DNA from: an uncultured Bacilli bacterium | GTDB taxonomy: Bacteria; Bacillota_I; Bacilli_A; RF39; UBA660 | Direction of reading: 5' to 3' | Length of the DNA: 18,541 nucleotides | Assembly: GCA_934085875.1 (NCBI GenBank) | Contig: CAKOHQ010000027.1 | Location: forward strand, 1-18,541 | In this document: positions 7,984 through 14,594 of the stretch, one piece after another | Position numbering within the stretch: position 1 is the stretch's first letter | Layout: each line of letters starts with the position of its first letter | Notes under the pieces: generated by a model | The model's database searches: none | Told to the model about the DNA's origin: nothing | Seen by the model: the letters and a program-made list of their open reading frames with translations, nothing else | Translations under genes and position numbers: made by a program

Positions 7984-9126
7984 ATGCAATATAATTTATC
8001 AGAATTAGAACATATATTTTATAAATTAGAAAATATATTAAATAATATAGAAGAAATCAAGTTAAATGAAAAGACATTTTTGTTGTTTCTTGCAAATGAT
8101 GACAAAGTTAAAGTAAAGATTAATTTTTTAAATGTTGCTCATTTATTAGGTATTAACACAGAACAATTAAAATTATCTGGATTTTATACAGGAAATAATT
8201 CATATGAAATATTAAGAGATTTTGTTAGTCAAGGAGCTTATCAATTTCATAAATTGAATAAAGAAGGTATTTTGTCTTGCAATAATGTTTTTTCTGTATA
8301 TTTAAAAAGTAAGATGGATGGTTTTTTAGAAAATATGAAGTTTAGTGTTAATGATATTTCTTTTGTATGTAAATATAATAGTGAAAGAGGCTATACTAGT
8401 TCTACAAAAAATCAAAAATATGATTACATTATTGTAAAAAAATTATTTGCTGATAGATATGGTGCTATTTGTTTAGTAAAGAATACATTTGACTATGCAC
8501 CAATGAGTAATCAAATATTTGAAACAGAAGAAGAATTAAGTCAATTTTTAAAAGATAATATTACTAATCAAGAAGTTACTATATTAAATGCTATGAATTT
8601 TAAACGTAATGATGTATCTCAAGATACAATGATTAAATTGCCGTTACCTTTATTTGCAAAAAAATTAAAAGAATTAAAAAAGATAAAACAAGATTTTTCT
8701 TGTATTGTTGATACTTCAAATGCTCTTATTTATCATTTAAATAAATATATTGAAAGTATTAATGCATTAAATAATGAAACTCGAACTGTTGATAAGGTGT
8801 GTAGTAATATGTCTAAGGGTAAATTATTGGATTCAAGTGATATTAAAAGTTCAAATATAAAAAGAATAATTGATAGTTTTAATGAATTTTTATGTAATAA
8901 AGATAATATTAATACGGAAAATAATACAGAACATTATCAACAAGTAAAAGATGAATTAAAAGAAAAAAAAGAAAGAATAATAGAATTAGAAAAAGAAATA
9001 CAAGAATTAAAAGAACAAAATAATAAGTATAAAGATGAAAATTGCAGTATAAATGATTTATTATTATGTTTTGATGATGTAAGAAATGAAGTTATTGAAC
9101 TTTTGAAAAAGCCTAAAATTAAATAG
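7984..9126 (+). CDS. Unknown protein; possible PBECR4-like N-terminal domain and C-terminal coiled coil
   Basis: A 380-residue cytoplasmic protein with no signal peptide or membrane span. ATG 7984 follows AGGAGG (7971-7976) at 7 nt. Residues about 30-190 recall the PBECR4 domain (a Barnase/EndoU/ColicinE5/RelE-like nuclease fold found in phage and mobile-element proteins): FLLFLANDDKVKVKI then NVAHLLGI (50-57), and a YDYIIVKK strand near 146-153. The recall is from pattern memory, and I cannot name catalytic residues. Residues about 220-300 are helical. Residues 318-352 are a Lys/Glu-rich coiled coil (KEKKERIIELEKEIQELKEQ), which suggests oligomerisation or a partner. No immunity or antitoxin gene sits beside it, and no phage genes are near. 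It has its own promoter and terminator, so it is a stand-alone unit. A nuclease role is a guess. Confidence 0.6.
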   Translation: MQYNLSELEHIFYKLENILNNIEEIKLNEKTFLLFLANDDKVKVKINFLNVAHLLGINTEQLKLSGFYTGNNSYEILRDFVSQGAYQFHKLNKEGILSCNNVFSVYLKSKMDGFLENMKFSVNDISFVCKYNSERGYTSSTKNQKYDYIIVKKLFADRYGAICLVKNTFDYAPMSNQIFETEEELSQFLKDNITNQEVTILNAMNFKRNDVSQDTMIKLPLPLFAKKLKELKKIKQDFSCIVDTSNALIYHLNKYIESINALNNETRTVDKVCSNMSKGKLLDSSDIKSSNIKRIIDSFNEFLCNKDNINTENNTEHYQQVKDELKEKKERIIELEKEIQELKEQNNKYKDENCSINDLLLCFDDVRNEVIELLKKPKIK

Positions 9127-9139
9127 GTTTTTTCTTTTT
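9106..9139 (+). terminator. Rho-independent terminator overlapping the stop codon
   Basis: AAAAAGCCTA (9106-9115) pairs with TAGGTTTTTT (9124-9133) around an AAATTAAA loop, with one G-U pair, followed by C and TTTTT to 9139. The TAG stop codon (9124-9126) is inside the 3' arm. Confidence 0.85.
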
Positions 9140-9154
9140 CTAACTTAAAATATG

Positions 9155-9163
9155 TGTTATATT
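9155..9163 (+). promoter_or_regulatory. Possible extended -10 promoter for mrnC
   Basis: TG at 9155-9156 precedes TATATT (9158-9163) as TGnTATATT. The position 17 nt upstream is the T-run of the preceding terminator (TTTTTC 9135-9140), a weak -35. The start would be about 12 bases before the GTG start codon. Confidence 0.45.
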
Positions 9164-9181
9164 ATATGTGTGGTGGTTATT

Positions 9182-9556
9182 GTGAATAGTTTAGTTCTTG
9201 CATATTTAGGGGATGCAGTATATGAGCTTTGGATTAGAGAGTATTTAATTAATAAGGGTTTTGTTAAAGTAAATGATTTACAAAATGAGAGTATGAAGTT
9301 TGTTAGTGCAAAGAGTCAAGTACATCATTTACATAGATTGTTGGATAAAAATATATTTACAGAGAATGAAATAGATATAATTAAAAGAGGACGAAATTCT
9401 TCTAGTCATGGTAAAAAGAATGTAGATATTATTACTTATAAAAAAAGTACTGGTTTAGAATGTTTAATAGGTTATTTAAAAATAAATAATAATATTGATA
9501 GAATTAATGAAATAATGAATTATATTGTGAGGGATAATGATGAGAGTAACGGGTAA
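9182..9556 (+). CDS. mrnC: Mini-ribonuclease III (23S rRNA maturation)
   Basis: A 124-residue Mini-III, an RNase III-fold enzyme lacking the dsRNA-binding domain, which in Bacilli trims the 23S rRNA precursor in 50S assembly. GTG 9182 is preferred to ATG 9152 because GGTGG (9172-9176) precedes it and the family signature starts at once: LAYLGDAVYE with the catalytic Asp at 11, KSQVHHL, the KRGRNS motif at about 69-73, and the second acidic residue in GLECLIGYL (Glu 93). Dimerisation through this single domain is known for the family. It is slightly shorter than the Bacillus protein, which has more residues before the Asp motif. It overlaps rlmB by 20 bases, suggesting coupled translation. The order mrnC-rlmB-sigH-secE-nusG is that of Bacilli. 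Confidence 0.93.
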   Translation: MNSLVLAYLGDAVYELWIREYLINKGFVKVNDLQNESMKFVSAKSQVHHLHRLLDKNIFTENEIDIIKRGRNSSSHGKKNVDIITYKKSTGLECLIGYLKINNNIDRINEIMNYIVRDNDESNG

Positions 9557-10208
9557 AAATGTATTTAATGAATTAGATATTAATAGTATTAAAAGAATAT
9601 ATTTAAGTAAAAATTTTAAAGATAAAAATATATTAGATATTATTCATAGAAATAATTTGAAATATGTTGTTAGTGATCAGAAGATATTGGATAAAATGAT
9701 AAGTCATAATCAAGGGATTGTTGTTGATATAGATGATTATAAATATAAAGACATAAATGTTATAGATGATAATTTTGTAATTGTTTTAGATCATTTGGAA
9801 GATCCACATAATTTTGGTGCTATAATACGTACTGCTGAAAGTAGAGGAATAAAAAATATTATTATTCCTAAAGATAGAAGTGTAAGTGTTAATGAGACAG
9901 TTATGAAATGTAGTGCTGGTACTTTGAATCATGTTAATATAATAGAAGTTACTAATTTAGTTAATGCTATAAATTATTTGAAAGATTTAGGTTTCTTTAT
10001 ATATGGTGCTGAAGCAGATGGTGTTTTATATAATCAAGTAGATTATAGTGATAAGATATGTTTAGTGATAGGTAGTGAAGGTAAGGGAATTAGTAATATT
10101 GTTAGAAAAAATTGTGATGAGATTATTTCACTTCCAATGAGAGGACATATAAATAGTTTGAATGCTTCTGTTGCTGCTGCTATTTTGATATATGGTATAG
10201 GTGATTAA
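9537..10208 (+). CDS. rlmB: TrmH-family 23S rRNA 2'-O-methyltransferase (RlmB type)
   Basis: A 223-residue SPOUT methyltransferase expected to use S-adenosylmethionine to 2'-O-methylate a guanosine of 23S rRNA (Gm2251 in E. coli). ATG 9537 is followed by a second ATG at 9540; either fits the GAGG ribosome site at 9529-9532. The N-terminal part (VTGKNVFNELD, about 1-75) is the small substrate-binding domain, a little shorter than usual. The catalytic domain shows motif 1 at 86-99 (HLEDPHNFGAIIRT, with Asn and Arg), motif 2 at 178-184 (IGSEGKG) and motif 3 at 198-212 (SLPMRGHINSLNASV), where the knot forms the cofactor site. The stop codon abuts sigH. The site specificity is taken from family and context; other TrmH members are the alternative. 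Confidence 0.9.
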   Translation: MMRVTGKNVFNELDINSIKRIYLSKNFKDKNILDIIHRNNLKYVVSDQKILDKMISHNQGIVVDIDDYKYKDINVIDDNFVIVLDHLEDPHNFGAIIRTAESRGIKNIIIPKDRSVSVNETVMKCSAGTLNHVNIIEVTNLVNAINYLKDLGFFIYGAEADGVLYNQVDYSDKICLVIGSEGKGISNIVRKNCDEIISLPMRGHINSLNASVAAAILIYGIGD

Positions 10209-10787
10209 ATGGAGTATCCGGATAATGAACTTACTTATTTATTAAATGATAATAATGAGGCTGCACAAGATATTTTGTATGAGAAATATAGATATATAAT
10301 TAGCACCTTGTTGAGTAAATATAGAAGGGTGTTTCTTGCTTTAGGTATAGATAAAGAGGAAGTTAGGCAAGAAGCTAATTTGGCTTTTAGTTATGCATTA
10401 TATAATTATAATGAAAATAAAGATACTAGTTTAAGTACTTTTATAACTTTATGTGTTGAGAGAAAAATTAGAGCTGTTATAAGAAGTAAAGAAACTGTTA
10501 AAAGTAGAGTTCAAAATGAGATTGTTTCATATAATAGTGATATTATTTTTGAAAATATAATTGCTGATGAAACTTATGAACCTAGTAAAAAGATAGAAAA
10601 TATAGATATGTTAAAATATATAAATGAAAAGGTTAAAGATTTGTTATCAGATAAAGAGAAGAAAGTATATAATTTACTTATACAAGGTATGAATTATCAG
10701 GAGATAGCTTTGTTGTTAGAAATGGCTCCTAAGCAAGTAGATAATTGTATTCAAAGAATTAGGATAAAATTAAAGAATCTTGAATAA
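10209..10787 (+). CDS. sigH: SigH-like RNA polymerase sigma factor
   Basis: A 192-residue sigma-70 family factor. ATG 10209 follows the rlmB stop directly and uses GGTGA within the end of rlmB, so translation is probably coupled. Residues about 15-90 are region 2, with ILYEKYRYIISTLLSKY and the conserved acidic EEVRQEANLAF helix that contacts core polymerase, then FITLCVERKIRAVIR for -10 recognition. A loop around 100-135 joins to region 4 (about 137-190), where SDKEKKVYNLL and the helix-turn-helix YQEIALLLEMAPKQVDNCI would read the -35. Position between rlmB and secE matches sigH of Bacillus, where it controls transition-state and competence or sporulation genes; what it controls here is unknown. 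The rae1/yacP gene normally between rlmB and sigH is absent. Confidence 0.88.
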   Translation: MEYPDNELTYLLNDNNEAAQDILYEKYRYIISTLLSKYRRVFLALGIDKEEVRQEANLAFSYALYNYNENKDTSLSTFITLCVERKIRAVIRSKETVKSRVQNEIVSYNSDIIFENIIADETYEPSKKIENIDMLKYINEKVKDLLSDKEKKVYNLLIQGMNYQEIALLLEMAPKQVDNCIQRIRIKLKNLE

Positions 10788-10792
10788 AAGTG

Positions 10793-10821
10793 TTGCATAC
10801 TAATATCATTTGTGATATATT
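10793..10821 (+). promoter_or_regulatory. Promoter for secE-nusG
   Basis: TTGCAT (10793-10798), a 17-nt spacer and TATATT (10816-10821) sit just after the sigH stop. The predicted start is near 10828, leaving a leader of about 45 bases with AGAGGTGA before the secE ATG. Confidence 0.75.
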
Positions 10822-10829
10822 ATGTTTGT

Positions 10830-10847
10830 ACACGGAAGTGTTTTTTT
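10830..10847 (+). promoter_or_regulatory. Short GNRA hairpin and U-run at the start of the secE leader
   Basis: ACAC (10830-10833), a GGAA loop and GTGT (10838-10841) are followed by TTTTTT (10842-10847). It starts within a few bases of the predicted transcript start. The 4-bp stem is weak for termination, so it could equally be a 5' stabiliser or incidental. Confidence 0.35.
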
Positions 10848-10873
10848 AATACATTAAATTTAGAGGTGAGAAT

Positions 10874-11062
10874 ATGGCTAAGGATGAAGAAAAAAAGAGT
10901 TATATTAAAGAAGTAAAAAGTGAAATGAAAAAAGTGAAATGGCCTACTAAAAAAGAAATGATAAAGTATACTATTTCAACTTTGGTGTTTGTTGTTGTGT
11001 TTGCTTTGTTCTTTTTTGGAATAGAAAGTTTATTTGCATTTGTAAAGGGGTTAATAGGATAA
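10874..11062 (+). CDS. secE: Preprotein translocase subunit SecE
   Basis: A 62-residue single-span SecE, which clamps SecY in the SecYEG channel. ATG 10874 follows GAGGTGA. The N-terminal half is basic and amphipathic (KKSYIKEVKSEMKKVKWPTKKEM); the VKWPTKKE motif is the SecE signature and lies on the cytoplasmic face. Residues about 34-56 are the only membrane span (TLVFVVVFALFFFGIESLFAF). The length is typical for Gram-positive one-span SecE. It is followed after one base by nusG, the usual partner. The rpmG gene for ribosomal protein L33, often found before secE in Bacilli, is not in the 86-base gap upstream. Confidence 0.95.
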   Translation: MAKDEEKKSYIKEVKSEMKKVKWPTKKEMIKYTISTLVFVVVFALFFFGIESLFAFVKGLIG

Positions 11063-11063
11063 T

Positions 11064-11615
11064 ATGGAAAATGATGCAAGAGAAAAATTATGGTATGTTG
11101 TAAATACTTATAGTGGTCATGAGAGTAAAGTACAGGAAAAACTTTTATCTCGTGCTCAAACTATGGGATTTCAAGATTATATTTTTAGAGTTGTTGTTCC
11201 TGAAGAAACTGTATATGAGACTTTAAAAGATGGTTCAACTAAGGAAAGAAAAAAGAAAATGTTTCCTGGTTATATTTTAGTTGAAATGATTATGACTGAT
11301 GAAGCTTGGTATATAGTTCGTAATACTCCGGGTGTTACTGGATTTATTGGATCAAGTGGTAAAGGGGCAAAACCTACACCATTATTACCTCAAGAAATTG
11401 ATAAAATCTTATCTAGTATGGGTATTTCAAGAATGGAAGTTGATAAAGATTTAGTTGTAGGTAATAAAGTTAATATTACTGATGGACCATTTAAGGGGAT
11501 GCTTGGTACGATCGATAGCATTGATATTGAAAATAATACATTGACTGTTTTGATAGATTTATTTGGTCAAGAAACTCCTGTTGAGGTTGAATTAAATCAA
11601 GTTGTTGCAGAATAA
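11064..11615 (+). CDS. nusG: Transcription elongation and termination factor NusG
   Basis: A 183-residue NusG that binds the clamp of RNA polymerase to modulate pausing and couple transcription to other processes. ATG 11064 lies one base after the secE stop; AGGA just upstream serves as ribosome site. The N-terminal NGN domain runs to about 115, opening with KLWYVVNTYSGHESKVQEKL and including KKKMFPGYILVEM and NTPGVTGFIGSSGKG, all standard. The C-terminal KOW domain (about 128-180) has VGNKVNITDGPFKGMLGTIDSID and ends VEVELNQVV. Full length. In Bacilli rplK follows; here a terminator and the rpsF promoter follow instead. Confidence 0.97.
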   Translation: MENDAREKLWYVVNTYSGHESKVQEKLLSRAQTMGFQDYIFRVVVPEETVYETLKDGSTKERKKKMFPGYILVEMIMTDEAWYIVRNTPGVTGFIGSSGKGAKPTPLLPQEIDKILSSMGISRMEVDKDLVVGNKVNITDGPFKGMLGTIDSIDIENNTLTVLIDLFGQETPVEVELNQVVAE

Positions 11616-11634
11616 CGCTAATGTGCGTTTTTTT
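11614..11634 (+). terminator. Rho-independent terminator after nusG
   Basis: AACGC (11614-11618) pairs with GCGTT (11625-11629) around TAATGT, and the T-run continues to 11634. It overlaps the nusG stop codon and is only two bases before the rpsF -35 box. Confidence 0.7.
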
Positions 11635-11636
11635 GT

Positions 11637-11665
11637 TTGCATATAATTTAGTAGTGTGCTATAAT
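11637..11665 (+). promoter_or_regulatory. Promoter for rpsF-ssb-rpsR
   Basis: TTGCAT (11637-11642), a 17-nt spacer and a consensus TATAAT (11660-11665). The start would fall near 11672, or slightly upstream if the whole leader motif is transcribed. Confidence 0.85.
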
Positions 11666-11667
11666 AC

Positions 11668-11715
11668 GTCTAGAGCGAAAGCTCCTTGCTTAAAAATATT
11701 TTAAGCCGAATAGAC
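11668..11715 (+). promoter_or_regulatory. rpsF leader resembling the S6:S18-binding autoregulatory RNA
   Basis: GTCTA (11668-11672) pairs with TAGAC (11711-11715) as a closing stem. Inside are GAGC/GCTC with a GAAA loop (11673-11684) and GCTTAAAA/TTTTAAGC (11688-11706), followed by CCG (11706-11708) next to the closing stem. The known S6:S18 leader motif has a conserved CCG beside a stem, copying the 16S rRNA binding site so that excess S6:S18 complex represses its own operon. Location directly before rpsF in an operon that ends with rpsR fits. The closing stem lies very close to the predicted transcript start, so its 5' arm could be partly missing from the RNA. Confidence 0.65.
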
Positions 11716-11731
11716 CAGAAGGAGGTGTATT

Positions 11732-12019
11732 ATGAACAAATACGAAATTATGTTCATTTTAAAATCTAATGAGGAAGAAGTTATTAAAAAAGAAGTTTCT
11801 GAATTAACTAGTATTATTACTGATATGAAAGGTACTATTACTAATGAAAAAGAAATGGGAAATAGAAAATTAGCTTATCCAATAAATAAAGAAGTAAATG
11901 GATATTATTATGTAATTAATTGTGATGCTGATAGCGAAATCGTTAAAGAATTTGATAGAAAAGCAAGAATTAATGAAAATGTTATTAGACATTTAATTAT
12001 TAGATTAGATGAGGAGTAA
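11732..12019 (+). CDS. rpsF: 30S ribosomal protein S6
   Basis: A 95-residue S6, which binds the 30S platform together with S18. ATG 11732 follows AGAAGGAGGT (11717-11726). It opens with the family pattern NKYEIMFILK, has the GNRKLAYPINKEVNGYYYVI core (about 48-67) and ends ENVIRHLIIRLDEE, all of which place it without doubt. Length is standard for Gram-positives, without the acidic tail that E. coli carries. It is the first gene of the S6-SSB-S18 operon, with two bases before ssb, and its partner S18 is encoded in the same transcript. The leader upstream probably gives feedback control. Confidence 0.97.
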   Translation: MNKYEIMFILKSNEEEVIKKEVSELTSIITDMKGTITNEKEMGNRKLAYPINKEVNGYYYVINCDADSEIVKEFDRKARINENVIRHLIIRLDEE

Positions 12020-12021
12020 TC

Positions 12022-12498
12022 ATGAATAGTGTTATATTAGTAGGTAGATTAACAAGAGATCCAGAGCTTAGAACTACACCTAATGGAATTGCTACTTGTC
12101 AAATTAGTTTGGCAGTAAATGGTATTCCTAACCAAAATGGTGAGAGAACAACAGATTTTATTAATGTTGTTGTTTGGAGAAGACAAGCAGAGAATGTTGC
12201 TAAGTTTTGTCAAAAGGGAAGTCAAGTTGGTGTAGAAGGAAAAATTCATACAAGAAGTTATGATGCTAATGATGGATCAAAAAGATATGTGACTGAAGTA
12301 GTTGCAAGTAATATTACTTTCTTAGGAAGTAGTAGTGGTAATAGAAGTCAAAGTTCTAATGGTGGATTTGGTTCTATGCCAGAAATGAATACAGTAAGTA
12401 CTATGTCTAATGCTAATGAAACTACTGATCTAAATGATGATCCATTTAAAGATTTTGGTAGTGAAGTAGTATTAAGTGATGATGACTTACCATTTTAA
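12022..12498 (+). CDS. ssb: Single-stranded DNA-binding protein
   Basis: A 158-residue SSB that coats single-stranded DNA in replication and repair, as a tetramer in this family. ATG 12022 lies two bases after the rpsF stop with GAGGAG in the end of rpsF as ribosome site. The OB fold covers about 1-105: MNSVILVGRLTRDPELRTT, TDFINVVVWRRQAENVAKF, GVEGKIHTRSY. A Ser/Asn/Gly-rich disordered linker follows (about 108-145). The acidic tip ends DDDLPF, the conserved peptide that recruits partner proteins. It stands between rpsF and rpsR as in most Firmicutes, so expression is tied to the ribosomal genes. Confidence 0.97.
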   Translation: MNSVILVGRLTRDPELRTTPNGIATCQISLAVNGIPNQNGERTTDFINVVVWRRQAENVAKFCQKGSQVGVEGKIHTRSYDANDGSKRYVTEVVASNITFLGSSSGNRSQSSNGGFGSMPEMNTVSTMSNANETTDLNDDPFKDFGSEVVLSDDDLPF

Positions 12499-12513
12499 TT
12501 AAGGAGGATTATA

Positions 12514-12729
12514 ATGGCTGAATTTTATCGTAAAAAGAAAAAAATATGTCAAATGTGTGCTGGTAAATCAGTAGACTATAAAGATGTTAATATAATTTCT
12601 AAATATATAAATGAAAAAGGAAAGATTATGCCAAGACGTATGACTGGTGCTTGTGCTAAACATCAAAGACATATTGCTATGCAAGTTAAAAGAGCTAGAT
12701 TTATGGCTTTAATACCATTTGTTAAATAA
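12514..12729 (+). CDS. rpsR: 30S ribosomal protein S18
   Basis: A 71-residue S18, which pairs with S6 on the 30S platform and contacts 16S rRNA. ATG 12514 follows AAGGAGG. Family residues are visible: the basic start FYRKKKKICQMC, DYKDVNIISKYINEKGKIMPRR, and TGACAKHQRHIAMQVKRARFMALIPF. The CxxC near the N-terminus (Cys 12 and 15) may bind zinc, as in some S18 proteins, though the downstream Cys/His partners are only partial. It closes the operon: a strong terminator begins at its stop codon. Confidence 0.97.
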   Translation: MAEFYRKKKKICQMCAGKSVDYKDVNIISKYINEKGKIMPRRMTGACAKHQRHIAMQVKRARFMALIPFVK

Positions 12730-12752
12730 AAGTACGTTGTGTACTTTTTTTT
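12728..12752 (+). terminator. Rho-independent terminator after rpsR
   Basis: AAAGTAC (12729-12735) pairs with GTACTTT (12741-12747) around GTTGT, followed by T to 12752. It starts within the rpsR stop codon. Confidence 0.85.
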
Positions 12753-12764
12753 AGTATAAAAAAA

Positions 12765-12773
12765 TGTTATAAT
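12765..12773 (+). promoter_or_regulatory. Extended -10 promoter for rplI-dnaB
   Basis: TG (12765-12766) then TATAAT (12768-12773), reading TGnTATAAT. Seventeen bases upstream is the T-run of the preceding terminator in place of a -35. The predicted start gives a leader of about 18 bases with GGGAGGT. Confidence 0.65.
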
Positions 12774-12797
12774 ATTTTTAGATTTTGGGAGGTAAAT

Positions 12798-13235
12798 ATG
12801 AAAGTTATATTACTTAAGGATGTAAAAAAACAAGGTAAAAAGGATGAAGTTATTGAAGTAAGTGATGGTTATGCGAATAATTTTTTAATAAAAAATGGAC
12901 TTGCTGTTAGATATACAGATGGTTCTAAAAATAAATTAAATCATGAAATTAAAACTAGACAAAATGAAGAAGATAAGATAGTTTTTGAATTAAATAAAAT
13001 AAAAAAAGAATTAGAAAATAAAAAGATTGTATTTACTGTTAAATCAGGTAAGGATGGTAGGATATTTGGTACTATAAGTAGTAAACAAATTAGTGAAGAA
13101 TTGAAGAAAATGGGTTATAACATAGATAAAAAAACTATAATAATGGATCATGTTATAGATACTTTAGGAACTCATAAAATAACTCTTAGAGTACATAAGA
13201 GAGTAGAAATTGTTCTTACCGTTGTAGTTTGTTAG
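12798..13235 (+). CDS. rplI: 50S ribosomal protein L9
   Basis: A 145-residue L9, the elongated 50S protein that helps maintain reading frame. ATG 12798 follows GGGAGGT. The N-terminal rRNA-binding domain (about 1-50) has the signature MKVILLKDVKKQGKKDEVIEVSDGYANNFLI, with its GYANNFLI core. A long connecting helix follows (about 42-75), then the C-terminal domain with GRIFGTISSKQISEEL and HKITLRVHKRVEIVLTVVV. It overlaps the dnaB ribosome site at its stop codon, so the two genes are almost certainly cotranscribed. In many Bacilli gdpP lies before rplI; here none is present. Confidence 0.96.
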   Translation: MKVILLKDVKKQGKKDEVIEVSDGYANNFLIKNGLAVRYTDGSKNKLNHEIKTRQNEEDKIVFELNKIKKELENKKIVFTVKSGKDGRIFGTISSKQISEELKKMGYNIDKKTIIMDHVIDTLGTHKITLRVHKRVEIVLTVVVC

Positions 13236-13247
13236 GAGGTGTTTGTT

Positions 13248-14594
13248 ATGGCAGAAAGAAAAATGCCACAAAATTTAGAAGCTGAAATGTCTATATTAGG
13301 TGCTTGTTTTTTAAGTACTTATGCTTTAGATAAAGTATGTGAAGAAGTAACTTCAGATATGTTTTTTAGTGAAGCAAATAAAAAAATATTTGATGCTATA
13401 TATAATTTACATCAAAATAAAATACCTCTTGATAGTACTGTTTTAGTTAATGAAATAGAAAAGCATGACAATATAAATTCAATAGGTGGATTGGAGTATT
13501 TAGGTGAGGTTATTGATTCCGTTATAACTGCTGCCAATATTGATTATTATATAGATATTGTAAGGGAAAAAGCTTTGAGAAGAAAGTTAGTAGAGGTAAG
13601 TACTAATATTACTACTAGTGCTTTTGATGAAGAAACTGAAACTAATGATATTATTGATAATGCTGAGAAGAGTATATTCAGTGTTACAAAGTCTAGAAAA
13701 GCAGGAGAATTTAAATCTATTGGAGATGTTATGAAATCTACTCAGGCAAGACTTGAGGATTTGGCAAAAAATGATAAGGATATAACTGGTATTGCAACTG
13801 GGTTTTATGATTTTGATAAATTAACTAGTGGATTACATGAAAATGAACTAATTATTATTGCTGCTCGTCCTGCAATGGGTAAAACTGCTTTTGCTCTTAA
13901 TTTAGCTGTTAATGCAGCAATTAATTCAAAGAAAAATGTAGCATTATTTAATTTGGAAATGAGTGCTGAACAACTTGCAATGCGTATGATAGCAGCACAA
14001 GGTGGAATAGATCAGAATAAGCTTAAAACTGGAAGATTAGAACATAATGATTGGAAAAAAGTTAATGAAGCTATGAGTGAATTAAGTGATACAAATCTTT
14101 ATATAGAAGACGCTTCAGGAATAAGTGTAAGTGAAATACGTGCTAAATGTAGAAGACTTGCAACTCAAGGTCCTGGACTTGGATTAGTTTTGATTGACTA
14201 CTTACAATTAATCGATGGTGGTTCAAGATATGCGGGTAACAGACAACAAGAAGTATCAGAAATATCAAGATCACTTAAAACAATGGCAATGGAACTAGGA
14301 GTTCCTGTAATAGCTCTTGCACAATTATCTCGTAGTGTTGAATTACGTGAAAATAAAAGACCAATAATGAGTGATTTAAGAGAATCAGGTTCAATTGAAC
14401 AAGATGCAGATATTGTTGCATTTCTATATAGAGATGATTATTATAATAAAAGTGCTAGTGAACAAACGAATGTTAGTGTAACAGAATTAATTGTTGGAAA
14501 ACATCGTAATGGTAGTACTGGAACAATAGAATTATTATTTGAAAGAACTATGAGTAACTTTAGAAATTATTTAAAAAAACAGGAAGGTGAATAG
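13248..14594 (+). CDS. dnaB: Replicative DNA helicase DnaB (DnaC in B. subtilis naming)
   Basis: A 448-residue hexameric helicase that unwinds DNA at the replication fork. ATG 13248 is preferred over GTG 13239 because AGGAGG (13234-13239) sits 8 bases before it, and MAERKMPQNLEAE matches usual starts. The N-terminal helical domain (about 6-105; EAEMSILGACF) binds primase. A linker runs to about 175, then the RecA-like ATPase: the TGIATGFYDFDKLTSGL entry (180-196), Walker A ARPAMGKT (206-213), Walker B LVLIDYLQL with Asp 317, and LAQLSRSVE plus SDLRESGSIEQDADIV with the arginine-containing motifs. It ends LFERTMSNF. No intein or truncation is seen. It is translationally close to both rplI and the next gene. 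Confidence 0.96.
   Translation: MAERKMPQNLEAEMSILGACFLSTYALDKVCEEVTSDMFFSEANKKIFDAIYNLHQNKIPLDSTVLVNEIEKHDNINSIGGLEYLGEVIDSVITAANIDYYIDIVREKALRRKLVEVSTNITTSAFDEETETNDIIDNAEKSIFSVTKSRKAGEFKSIGDVMKSTQARLEDLAKNDKDITGIATGFYDFDKLTSGLHENELIIIAARPAMGKTAFALNLAVNAAINSKKNVALFNLEMSAEQLAMRMIAAQGGIDQNKLKTGRLEHNDWKKVNEAMSELSDTNLYIEDASGISVSEIRAKCRRLATQGPGLGLVLIDYLQLIDGGSRYAGNRQQEVSEISRSLKTMAMELGVPVIALAQLSRSVELRENKRPIMSDLRESGSIEQDADIVAFLYRDDYYNKSASEQTNVSVTELIVGKHRNGSTGTIELLFERTMSNFRNYLKKQEGE

Noticed and set aside
6868..9126. Glycosyltransferase plus unknown protein as a prophage or defence island
   Set aside because: No integrase, capsid, restriction or attachment-site sequence is seen, and codon use matches the neighbours.
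10788..10873. Missed rpmG (L33) gene before secE
   Set aside because: The 86 bases are too short for it and hold only a promoter and leader.
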